Below, in pieces: positions 1 to 5,494 of a DNA stretch of 5,494 nucleotides. Within the stretch, counting starts at the first letter, position 1; each line of letters begins with the position of its first letter. This stretch comes from Paludibacter sp. (lineage in GTDB: Bacteria; Bacteroidota; Bacteroidia; Bacteroidales; Paludibacteraceae), in NCBI GenBank assembly GCA_030655595.1, contig JAUSNQ010000073.1, forward strand, positions 1 through 5,494, in the 5' to 3' direction. The position numbers and the translations under genes are program-made. Under the pieces are notes generated by a model. It did not search any database and was not told the origin of the DNA. It was given only the letters and a program-made list of their open reading frames with translations.

Positions 1-54
1 AACATTACAGGTATATTTTATGATAATTTTTTGTTTCAGTTGTTTTTCAGGCAT
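1..54 (-). CDS. Start of an unidentified gene, cut by the window edge
   Basis: On the minus strand an ATG at 54-52 opens a frame that stays open for all 18 codons to the window edge, reading MPEKQLKQKIIIKYTCNV. It lies only 2 bp after the TGA of the yraN gene (TGA-AA-ATG), the spacing of translationally coupled genes in one operon, which is the main reason for calling it. The visible part is lysine-rich with a hydrophobic III strand-like patch. It has no signal peptide and no motif I recognise, so no function is given. Eighteen open codons could arise by chance, and the call rests on position. Confidence 0.45.
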   Translation of the reverse strand, partial: MPEKQLKQKIIIKYTCNV

Positions 55-56
55 TT

Positions 57-422
57 TCAGTTCACCGGAGGCAGAAATGCATCCTGAATATGATCAATTT
101 TGAAGTTTTCACCATCCGGCATGACGGAGATGATGTCAAAACGGGTTTCTCCCTGCCAATTGAAATATTTGATATACCCTCCCGCAGCATGAACCAGATT
201 CTTTATTTTTCTGAGATTGATGGATTCTTCGGGGGCAACAAAGGTGTCGGTTGTTCGGGTTCGAACTTCCACAATGATGAGCCATCCGTCTTTTTCTGCC
301 ACGATATCCAATTCGAGTTTACCGACCCGGTAATTGGTGTGACGAATTTTGTAACCCTCCGAAAGCAGAAAAGCTTGAGCGTGATTTTCCCCAAGTACAC
401 CGAGATCATTATGTTTTGCCAT
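57..422 (-). CDS. yraN: YraN/UPF0102 family endonuclease-fold protein
   Basis: A 121-residue protein, the usual length for UPF0102 (YraN), a family with the PD-(D/E)XK/Holliday-junction-resolvase-like fold. Its cellular role is not settled, but it is presumed to act on DNA or RNA in the cytoplasm. The family pattern is visible in order: the N-terminal G-x-x-G-E block (G8, G11, E12) with A15 on the first helix, then LLSEGYKI and N30-Y31-R32, then LELDIVA with acidic E37 and D39, and IVEVRTR with E52 and R54. These fit the acidic and ExK positions of the nuclease fold. R54 replaces the lysine of the textbook ExK motif; arginine here is also seen in other YraN proteins, so it does not by itself mean an inactive enzyme. 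The start ATG at 422-420 aligns with the family N-terminus. It is divergent from the small regulator-like gene and probably cotranscribed with the partial gene downstream of it. Confidence 0.9.
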   Translation of the reverse strand: MAKHNDLGVLGENHAQAFLLSEGYKIRHTNYRVGKLELDIVAEKDGWLIIVEVRTRTTDTFVAPEESINLRKIKNLVHAAGGYIKYFNWQGETRFDIISVMPDGENFKIDHIQDAFLPPVN

Positions 423-450
423 AGTTGAAGTTTAATTTGTTTAAGCATCA

Positions 451-458
451 CAAAAATA
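451..458 (-). promoter_or_regulatory. Candidate -7 element for yraN
   Basis: The minus strand reads TATTTTTG here, matching the Bacteroidota -7 consensus TAnnTTTG, with 28 nt between it and the yraN ATG. No good TTTG -33 box is visible 19-21 bp upstream, so this is a one-box match in AT-rich DNA and the call is tentative. Confidence 0.4.
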
Positions 459-476
459 TAGAATATTCTGATATTT
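454..476. repeat. Bulged AT-rich dyad between divergent genes, possible operator
   Basis: The left arm AAATATAGAAT (454-464) is matched by ATTCT-g-ATATTT (465-476), an 11-bp inverted repeat with no loop and one bulged base, G470. Its core AGAATATTCT (460-469) is a perfect 10-bp palindrome. It overlaps the candidate yraN -7 element and lies about 25 bp upstream of the candidate -7 element of the small gene, where a repressor could control both directions. The DNA is so AT-rich that chance symmetry is plausible. Confidence 0.3.
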
Positions 477-500
477 AGTTAAAATTTAAACATTTAATAT

Positions 501-508
501 TACTTTTG
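501..508 (+). promoter_or_regulatory. Candidate -7 element for the small regulator-like gene
   Basis: TACTTTTG matches the Bacteroidota -7 consensus TAnnTTTG. It ends 2 bp before the ATG at 511 and 20 nt before the in-frame ATG at 529. Transcription would begin a few bases beyond the element, at or after 511, which favours 529 as the start codon. No clear TTTG -33 box is seen at the expected spacing. Confidence 0.5.
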
Positions 509-528
509 CCATGACTTTTAAAAATAGC

Positions 529-738
529 ATGGGGAAGAAAGAAAAAAAATCAACTTCTGGCCGAAGCAAATTGCGTGTTCATAAGCATTTATTTACGTTG
601 AATGATCTTGAAGAAAAGGCATTTAGACGATATTTAGCACAATATAAAGTTTCAAACAAATCAAAATTTATCAGGGAAACCTTGATGCTTACGATTATCA
701 GAAAGTTTGAAGAAAATGCACCTACCCTCTTCGATTAG
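529..738 (+). CDS. Small basic protein, probable ribbon-helix-helix DNA-binding regulator
   Basis: A 69-residue protein from the ATG at 529; the upstream ATG at 511 would give 75 residues but lies where transcription should start, so 529 is preferred. The first 20 residues are very basic (KKEKK, GRSKLRVHKH). Then come a short strand-like stretch (about 15-24, LRVHKHLFTL), a helix (about 26-39, DLEEKAFRRYLAQY), a turn at VSNKS (41-45), and a second helix (about 44-60, ending LTIIRKF). The strand-helix-turn-helix order, with a hydrophobic and arginine pattern at SKFIRETLM, resembles ribbon-helix-helix proteins such as MobC-type and CopG-type regulators. This is inferred from pattern only; no specific family is recognised. 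It is cytoplasmic, with no membrane segment. The DUF3078 gene follows after 31 bp with no promoter seen between them, so they may be one transcript. Mobilisation genes are absent, so a transcriptional role, perhaps self-regulation, is more likely than a relaxosome one. Confidence 0.7.
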   Translation: MGKKEKKSTSGRSKLRVHKHLFTLNDLEEKAFRRYLAQYKVSNKSKFIRETLMLTIIRKFEENAPTLFD

Positions 739-769
739 TCAACTTTTCACAGGTATTTAATGTTAGAAA

Positions 770-2257
770 ATGAAGTTTAAGGTTTTTATTGCATTGTTAG
801 TTTTTTTTATCCATATGCCTGTATCAGTCATGTCGTTGACTGATGCAAATACGGACACCCTGGATGTTAAGCACATTGATAGTTTGATTGAACAATTGTT
901 TCAGCTAAAAGATTCACTTGCTATTGATACCGTGCCATCTGAAAATTTTGAAGTTGAAACCGAACGACAAGATTCTTACAGTCGCCCCAGAATCGAAAAG
1001 GAGAGACAGTATACGCCAATTGATATTCACAAAGTACTCGCTGAGTTAGATGCAAGAAAACCAACTATGAAGCGTTTGCACATCAACGACAGATTTTTGA
1101 AAACCAATCCGTTTTTTTTGGATGTTATTTTTCATGGCTATTCGTCCAACAACTTCGAAATTACGCCATGGTCTGTTGATAGTTATTTTGAGAATCAAAA
1201 AAAAGCGATGTTAATTCCGACCTTTTTCGTTCCCTTCAACATGTTGACCATAGAAAAAGAAATTCAGGAATTAAGGGATGTTACTTTAAGAAAGATTGCC
1301 GCATATGAACCTCAAATGATTGCTTATCAAGTCGATGAGCTGCCCGATGTTACTGATTTTGTTCGCTTCAAATTCAATATTGTGCCGATTGATGAAAACG
1401 TATTACTGCAGGATAGGAAGGTTACTTATTCGCACAGAAAAATAGTATTCGACAAGGTTAAGTTGAGTCCATGGACAACAAACTCTAACGCCCTGTTGCA
1501 ATTTTCTCAAAATTATATTTCAGACAATTGGTATCAGGGGGGTAGTGATAATATCTCCATTCTGGGTATTATCAACGGTAAGTTTAACTACGACGCTAAG
1601 AAAAACATACAGTGGGATAATTTTGCGGAATGGCGAGTTGGTTTTAACTCTGTAGAGGGTGATACCATGCGGGTTTTGAATACCAATGATGATATTTTAA
1701 GGGCAACCAGCAAGTTGGGTATCAAAGCAGGAGGAAACTGGTTCTATAGTGGATCGGTTGATTTCTCAACCCATTTTTTCAATAATTACCGGGCTATAAA
1801 CTCCCCTTTGATGAAAGCCAAATTCTTAACACCTGTCAGATTCAATGTGGGTGTCGGTTTGGATTATAAATACAAGAAAATATTCTCTTTGATGCTATCT
1901 CCTTTGAGTTATAAATATATTTATGTAAACGATACCATCAATGTTAATAAAAAATCGTTCGGTATCCTGCCCGGAGAGAACGTGCTGAGTCAGATTGGTA
2001 GCTCATTCAGAGCGCAACTGTCCTATAGCCCTGTCCGCGAAATCCAGATTGATTCAAAACTATCTTTCTATACCAATTACGAAAAAGTTGAAATCGACTG
2101 GGAGATTGTTACTAATTTCAGGGTCAACAGATTTTTATCGACCCGCCTTTCCTTGAATCCCAGATACGATAATACCATCATTTTAGCTGCAGGGGAAAAA
2201 GCAAAACTCCAGTTTAAGGAATTGCTCACCTTCGGGTTGTCCTATAGGTTATTGTAG
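770..2257 (+). CDS. DUF3078 domain protein, secreted outer-membrane beta-barrel
   Basis: A 495-residue envelope protein of unknown function. Residues 1 to about 22 form a Sec signal peptide: K2 and K4, then a hydrophobic core (VFIALLVFFI), with likely cleavage near the VMSL segment. No lipobox cysteine is visible. Residues about 25-230 are a mixed region with a polar low-complexity stretch (about 60-85) and a helical part ending near YEPQMIAYQVDELPDV. The DUF3078 signature follows from about residue 235: SPWTTNSNALLQFSQN, then SDNWYQGG (251-258), then an aromatic, alternating strand-rich tail to the end, closing with FGLSYRLL as barrel proteins often do. Family knowledge places DUF3078 proteins almost wholly in Bacteroidota, predicted in the outer membrane, with no assigned substrate. 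The start at 770 is the one that gives the signal peptide. No separate promoter is seen in the 31 bp upstream. The stop is 15 bp from the end of the convergent HD gene. Confidence 0.85.
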   Translation: MKFKVFIALLVFFIHMPVSVMSLTDANTDTLDVKHIDSLIEQLFQLKDSLAIDTVPSENFEVETERQDSYSRPRIEKERQYTPIDIHKVLAELDARKPTMKRLHINDRFLKTNPFFLDVIFHGYSSNNFEITPWSVDSYFENQKKAMLIPTFFVPFNMLTIEKEIQELRDVTLRKIAAYEPQMIAYQVDELPDVTDFVRFKFNIVPIDENVLLQDRKVTYSHRKIVFDKVKLSPWTTNSNALLQFSQNYISDNWYQGGSDNISILGIINGKFNYDAKKNIQWDNFAEWRVGFNSVEGDTMRVLNTNDDILRATSKLGIKAGGNWFYSGSVDFSTHFFNNYRAINSPLMKAKFLTPVRFNVGVGLDYKYKKIFSLMLSPLSYKYIYVNDTINVNKKSFGILPGENVLSQIGSSFRAQLSYSPVREIQIDSKLSFYTNYEKVEIDWEIVTNFRVNRFLSTRLSLNPRYDNTIILAAGEKAKLQFKELLTFGLSYRLL

Positions 2258-2272
2258 GGTTTCAGTAGATTT

Positions 2273-2812
2273 TCACGAAAAAAGCTTGTGCCAGGCATCA
2301 AAGATGGCTACGTGCTCAGCGCCATGTCGACCAATACTTGTCCTGATTCGGTCAAGCGAATGCATGGTATGCAACTCTGTTTTTGAGAAAAATTTGTCAG
2401 CATAACAGATAACCTGCTCTTCTAAAGTTATAGGTTGCATGTCCCTGTGTGGCAACGGTAGGTTGTGTTCAAGAATTTTCTCTAATGAAATTCCGGTTCC
2501 GGTATGCCGCTCGCAGACAAGGGCATGTTGTGGGAGGCCTTCTTTTCTAAGCAAATCTGCACTTAGATATCCATGTTCAATGTACGCGTGGTTCCCATGG
2601 CAAAATATCCGCGGGGCATCACACAGAAAAATACCAATGTCATGCAGGAGGGCAGCTTCGGCAATAAATTCGGTATTGAGCTTCATTTCCGGGTGTTTTC
2701 GGGCAATTTCCAGGGCTTTGTCCCTGACTTGTTCGCTGTGTTTCACAAGGATATAATACACCTCAGTATGCGGGGTGTAGTATTTTTCAATGATTTGGTA
2801 GGGGTCGAACAT
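2273..2812 (-). CDS. HDIG-type HD domain metal-dependent phosphohydrolase
   Basis: A 179-residue cytoplasmic single-domain HD protein. The metal-ligand set of the HD superfamily is complete: H25 on the first helix, the H57-D58-I59-G60 motif in AALLHDIGIF, H80 in YIEHGYLSADLLRKEG, H103 in ERHTGTGI, and D139 in CYADKFFSK. The extra histidines (H80, H103) suggest a two-metal site. HD proteins hydrolyse phosphate esters such as nucleotides or cyclic dinucleotides; the substrate here cannot be read from the sequence. The run ERHTGTGISLEKI followed by LPLP and an ITLEEQVICYADK segment resembles the short HDIG proteins known as TIGR00295, first described in archaea. There is no partner domain (no GGDEF, response receiver or RelA synthetase). 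The start at 2812 leaves 21 nt to a good -7 element. It converges on the DUF3078 gene and diverges from the ATPase gene, so it is probably transcribed alone. Confidence 0.85.
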   Translation of the reverse strand: MFDPYQIIEKYYTPHTEVYYILVKHSEQVRDKALEIARKHPEMKLNTEFIAEAALLHDIGIFLCDAPRIFCHGNHAYIEHGYLSADLLRKEGLPQHALVCERHTGTGISLEKILEHNLPLPHRDMQPITLEEQVICYADKFFSKTELHTMHSLDRIRTSIGRHGAEHVAIFDAWHKLFS

Positions 2813-2833
2813 GCGAACGTTATTTGTTGGTTA

Positions 2834-2841
2834 CAAAGATA
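2834..2841 (-). promoter_or_regulatory. Candidate -7 element for the HD gene
   Basis: The minus strand reads TATCTTTG, an exact TAnnTTTG match and the same eight bases as the ATPase promoter on the other strand. The gap to the HD start codon is 21 nt, implying a leader of roughly 15 nt. The -33 position holds only a poor match (TATC/TTAT). Confidence 0.55.
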
Positions 2842-2866
2842 GTAAATTTGGCGAATAGTTGATAAA

Positions 2867-2903
2867 ATTTTATATAAGAAAAGATTTTTATGTTATATAA
2901 AAT
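2867..2903. repeat. 11-bp perfect inverted repeat between divergent promoters
   Basis: ATTTTATATAA (2867-2877) is exactly inverted as TTATATAAAAT (2893-2903), with a 15-nt spacer. It lies between the HD-gene promoter and the -33 box of the ATPase gene (2912), in the middle of the divergent intergenic region. Arms made only of A and T make a stable RNA hairpin or terminator unlikely and raise the odds of chance. A protein-binding site serving both promoters is the alternative worth testing. Confidence 0.4.
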
Positions 2904-2911
2904 CAGATATA

Positions 2912-2942
2912 TTTGATTTATTGGAACATAATTGTATCTTTG
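2912..2942 (+). promoter_or_regulatory. Bacteroidota-type promoter of the DUF4143 ATPase gene
   Basis: TTTG at 2912-2915 (-33 box), a 19-bp spacer, then TATCTTTG at 2935-2942 (-7 box) match the primary sigma factor consensus of Bacteroidota in both boxes and spacing. Transcription should start a few bases after 2942, leaving a leader of only about 12-16 nt before the ATG at 2962. This is the best promoter in the window. Confidence 0.75.
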
Positions 2943-2961
2943 TCATAAAAAAACAAGACCA

Positions 2962-4257
2962 ATGAGAAGAAAAATCAGTGACTATCTTGTAGCATGGAAA
3001 AACAGTGAGGGCAGAATGCCTTTGGTCATAAACGGCGCCCGTCAGGTTGGTAAGACTTTTATTGTTGAACGGTTTGGGAGAGAGTATTTTGAAGATATGG
3101 TCTATCTCAACATGGAAATTGAAGGGAACTTATGTAAGTATCTTGAAACTGAATTGTCTCCTTTAAAAATACTTCAATATCTTGAAGTGGCGAACGGACA
3201 AGAAATTATTGCAGGAAAAACATTGATTTTTTTTGACGAAATACAAGCTTGTGAAAGGGCATTAACCTTATTGAAATATTTTTGTGAACAAACACCGGAA
3301 TATCATGTTGTAGCTGCAGGTTCTTTATTGGGAGTTGCATTAAACAGGCAAAAATACTCCTTCCCGGTTGGAAAGGTCAATGAAATAAATATGTACCCCC
3401 TCGATTTTGAGGAGTTTTTGTGGGCAGTAAACAGAGAGAAACTTACCGAAGAGATTAAAATACACTACGATGATAATTCGGCTATGCCCGGAGCATTACA
3501 TGAACTTGCCCTGGAGTATTACCAGCAGTATTTTATCGTTGGTGGGATGCCCGCAGCGGTAGCTGCTTTTATTGACACGAATAGTTTTATGAGAGTACAA
3601 CTCATTCAAAATAATATACTCAACGAATATATCGCTGATATGTCAAAATATGCTGATCCTGCGACAAGTATTAAAATCAGGGCATGTTACAATTCAATAC
3701 CTGCCCAACTTGCCAAAGATAACACAAAGTTCCAGTATAAAGTTGTGCAGCGTGGAGGTACTGCCACCATTTTTGGTGAAGCCCTCGAATGGCTTGTTTA
3801 TGCCGGAATCGCACATAAATGTCAACGTCTGGAGCACGGTTATATTCCCGTTAATGCTTATGTTGATCTGACAAACTTTAAATTGTACATGGCAGATACC
3901 GGTATGCTTACGCTGCGATCAGAAATGCCTATACAGATGATTTTATCTTCTATTGAGATTGACAATACTTTTCTTGGTGCTATGACCGAAAACTTTGTTG
4001 TGCAGTCTTTTGCAGCAAAAGAGTATAAGTTGATGTACTGGCAGAGTGAAGGTAAGGCGGAAGTTGACTTTATACTCCAGATTGGAGGAAATGTAATACC
4101 GATTGAAGTAAAAAAAGGCACCCGGAATAGATCGAAAAGCCTGAGCGTGTTTATTGATAAGTACAAATCACCCTATGCAATGCGTATCTCAAAAAAGAAC
4201 TTTGGTTTTGAAAATGGAATCAAATCAGTTCCTCTTTATGCTGTTTTTTGTATTTAA
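2962..4257 (+). CDS. AAA ATPase of the AAA_14/DUF4143 family with nuclease-like C-terminus
   Basis: A 431-residue cytoplasmic protein. The N-terminal AAA_14 ATPase domain has Walker A at 25-32 (GARQVGKT, K31), Walker B at 88-93 (LIFFDE, D92-E93) and the AAGSLLGVAL sensor-like strand at 118-127, followed by the family's VGKVNEINMYPLDFEEFL block (136-153). The C-terminal DUF4143 region follows, including the YFIVGGMPAAVAAF segment and ADTGML. Near the end W360-Q361 leads to E367-x-D369 and E382-x-K384, the spacing of a PD-(D/E)XK nuclease fold common in this family. Its biological role is unknown; the family is often present in many copies in Bacteroidota genomes. The ATG at 2962 is chosen because the in-frame TTG at 2932 lies upstream of the -7 box and could not be in the mRNA. 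Length is near normal and no damage is seen. priA follows after 24 bp, possibly on the same transcript. Confidence 0.9.
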   Translation: MRRKISDYLVAWKNSEGRMPLVINGARQVGKTFIVERFGREYFEDMVYLNMEIEGNLCKYLETELSPLKILQYLEVANGQEIIAGKTLIFFDEIQACERALTLLKYFCEQTPEYHVVAAGSLLGVALNRQKYSFPVGKVNEINMYPLDFEEFLWAVNREKLTEEIKIHYDDNSAMPGALHELALEYYQQYFIVGGMPAAVAAFIDTNSFMRVQLIQNNILNEYIADMSKYADPATSIKIRACYNSIPAQLAKDNTKFQYKVVQRGGTATIFGEALEWLVYAGIAHKCQRLEHGYIPVNAYVDLTNFKLYMADTGMLTLRSEMPIQMILSSIEIDNTFLGAMTENFVVQSFAAKEYKLMYWQSEGKAEVDFILQIGGNVIPIEVKKGTRNRSKSLSVFIDKYKSPYAMRISKKNFGFENGIKSVPLYAVFCI

Positions 4258-4265
4258 TTATTTTG
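4258..4265 (+). promoter_or_regulatory. Weak candidate -7 element for priA
   Basis: TTATTTTG differs from TAnnTTTG at one position and ends 16 nt before the priA ATG, close to the spacing at the other genes here. No TTTG is found at -33. priA may instead rely on readthrough from the ATPase gene. Confidence 0.2.
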
Positions 4266-4281
4266 AATTCATTGATCCTTT

Positions 4282-5494
4282 ATGAAATATGTTGATGTGG
4301 TAGTTCCTTTGCCTGTTTCGGGCACTTTTACCTATGTCGTACCTTCGGCACTGGACGAGGCTGTGCGCATCGGTATGCGGGTCGTGGTGCCATTTGGCAA
4401 TAAGAAACTCTACACAGGTATCATTACTTTCATTCACAGCCTGAAACCCACGCTTTATGAACCGAAAGAGATTTTAAGTCTGCTCGACACTGAACCTGTG
4501 TTGCGACGCCCGCAATATAAATTCTGGGAATGGATCAGTGAATATTACATGGCGCATATCGGTGAGGTTTATCAGGCAGCTGTTCCTTCCGGTCTGAAAT
4601 TGGAAAGTGAAACCGAAGTCTGCATCAACCCCGATTTTGAGGCAGCGACTTTGTTGAGTGAGAAGGAACAGCAATTGCTGGATGTTTTATCAGCAGGCAA
4701 ACCGCTTACAATAGCTGAAATTAATAAGGTTTGTGCCAGTCAGGATGTGATGCCGACGGTGAAAAGGTTGCTCGACAAAGGAGCTGTTGAAGTGAACGAA
4801 TACCTAGCGGCTAAATTCCGCGCTAAATCGGAATCGTGTGTTCATTTGACCGAAGCATTTCTTCCGGAAGATCAACTGAAAAGTCTGTTTGATGTCTTAT
4901 CGAAAGCACCCAAACAACTCGAGTTGCTCATGCGTTACATAGAACTTTCGAATTGTCTCCGTAAAAAAGATACAGTGGAAGTTTTCAAGAAGGATCTGCT
5001 CAATAAATCAGGCATCAGTCCGGCCGTATTGACTACGATGATTGAAAAAGGGATTTTCGAGATTTCAAAAAAAGAAATAGGCCGGTTGGATTACCTCAGT
5101 TTAGATACTGTCGCAGCCTATACGCTCAATGATTTTCAAGAAAAGGCTTTGCAGGAAATCGAAAAGCAATTCATTGAAAAGCAAGTTGTTTTGTTGCATG
5201 GTGTTACATCAAGCGGCAAGACAGAATTATACACGCACCTCATCAACAAGGTGCTTGCATCCGGTCGGCAGGTATTGTATTTAGTGCCCGAAATAGCATT
5301 GACAACCCAATTGACGACTCGTTTGAAACGGGTTTTCGGGAATAAACTGGGGGTCTATCATTCAAAATTTTCTGATTCCGAACGGGTAGAAATCTGGAAT
5401 AATGTGTTGCATAACCAATCTTACGAAGTCATTTTGGGTGTGCGTTCCTCCATTTTTCTTCCATTTCGTCACTTGGGTTTGGTGATTGTAGATG
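4282..5494 (+). CDS. priA: Primosomal protein N' (PriA helicase), 3' end missing
   Basis: The first 404 codons of the replication-restart helicase PriA, open to the window edge with no frameshift. PriA binds abandoned replication forks, unwinds DNA 3' to 5' and loads the primosome. The N-terminal 3'-end-binding domain shows the family opening VDVVVPLPVSGTFTYVVP. A winged-helix region starts near residue 124 (LLSEKEQQLL). The helicase begins with LNDFQ (282-286). Walker A is GVTSSGKTE (307-315, K313 and T314), motif Ia is YLVPEIALT (333-341), and GVRSSIFLPF starts at 386. The window ends inside Walker B, after LVIVD (D404 of the expected DEEH). The zinc-binding cysteines and later helicase motifs lie outside. 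Walker A sits about 80 residues further in than in E. coli PriA (K230), so the part before the helicase core is longer. The ATG at 4282 precedes the family N-terminus directly. Confidence 0.96.
   Translation, partial: MKYVDVVVPLPVSGTFTYVVPSALDEAVRIGMRVVVPFGNKKLYTGIITFIHSLKPTLYEPKEILSLLDTEPVLRRPQYKFWEWISEYYMAHIGEVYQAAVPSGLKLESETEVCINPDFEAATLLSEKEQQLLDVLSAGKPLTIAEINKVCASQDVMPTVKRLLDKGAVEVNEYLAAKFRAKSESCVHLTEAFLPEDQLKSLFDVLSKAPKQLELLMRYIELSNCLRKKDTVEVFKKDLLNKSGISPAVLTTMIEKGIFEISKKEIGRLDYLSLDTVAAYTLNDFQEKALQEIEKQFIEKQVVLLHGVTSSGKTELYTHLINKVLASGRQVLYLVPEIALTTQLTTRLKRVFGNKLGVYHSKFSDSERVEIWNNVLHNQSYEVILGVRSSIFLPFRHLGLVIVD

Noticed and set aside
90..428. Plus-strand open frame across yraN
   Set aside because: It is the antisense shadow of yraN, whose family motifs are clear on the other strand; the frame itself shows no recognisable domain.
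203..451. Second minus-strand frame overlapping yraN
   Set aside because: It is an alternative frame of the same DNA with no recognisable domain, and it begins inside the candidate yraN -7 element.
511..2257. Toxin-antitoxin or mobilisation module formed by the small basic protein and its neighbour
   Set aside because: The neighbour has a signal peptide and a beta-barrel-like tail, not a toxin fold, and no relaxase, integrase or repeat borders are present.
2258..2284. TTTTC-AC-GAAAA symmetry at the convergent gene ends as a terminator
   Set aside because: The loop would be 2 nt with a 5-bp A/T-rich stem and no GC core; it is not a credible terminator hairpin.
2439..2842. Two plus-strand open frames opposite the HD gene
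   Set aside because: Both are antisense to a gene with a complete HD ligand set; their composition (rich in Cys, Arg and Ser in one) is typical of shadow frames.
2932..2961. TTG start that would lengthen the DUF4143 ATPase by 10 residues
   Set aside because: These codons overlap the -7 promoter box (2935-2942), so they should not be in the mRNA; the ATG at 2962 fits the family N-terminus.
4474..4674. Minus-strand open frame inside priA
   Set aside because: It lies wholly within the continuous priA reading frame and has no promoter or recognisable motif.

Overview
The window looks like an ordinary chromosomal stretch from a member of the Bacteroidota, most likely the order Bacteroidales. Three things point there: the AT-rich composition, a DUF3078 outer-membrane protein next to a yraN-type gene and a DUF4143 ATPase, and promoters of the Bacteroidota type (-7 element TAnnTTTG, one with a TTTG -33 box at 19 bp) instead of the proteobacterial -35/-10 pair. 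The species cannot be named from this sequence.

Layout from left to right. Minus strand: the first 18 codons of an unidentified gene (1-54) sit 2 bp after the stop of a YraN/UPF0102 nuclease-fold gene (57-422). A divergent AT-rich intergenic region (423-528) holds promoter-like elements for both directions and a bulged dyad. Plus strand: a small basic protein resembling a ribbon-helix-helix regulator (best start 529, not the upstream ATG at 511) is followed after 31 bp by a DUF3078 family secreted/outer-membrane beta-barrel protein (770-2257). It converges, with a 15-bp gap, on an HDIG-type metal phosphohydrolase (2273-2812, minus). A second divergent intergenic region (2813-2961) has a promoter for each side and an 11-bp perfect inverted repeat between them. 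On its right are an AAA ATPase of the AAA_14/DUF4143 type with a PD-(D/E)XK-like C-terminus (2962-4257, plus) and, 24 bp later, the 5' two-fifths or so of priA (4282 to the window edge), encoding the primosome helicase.

No single pathway unites these genes. priA is replication-restart housekeeping, YraN is a broadly conserved nuclease-fold protein, and DUF3078 is an envelope protein of unknown role. The HD protein and the DUF4143 ATPase have clear catalytic motifs but unknown substrates. I found no RNA genes, CRISPR array, insertion sequence or integrase, and no convincing evidence of a new defence or mobile system. The points most worth a second look are the small DNA-binding-like protein and its dyad, the inverted repeat between the HD and ATPase genes, and the recurrent very short 5' leaders.
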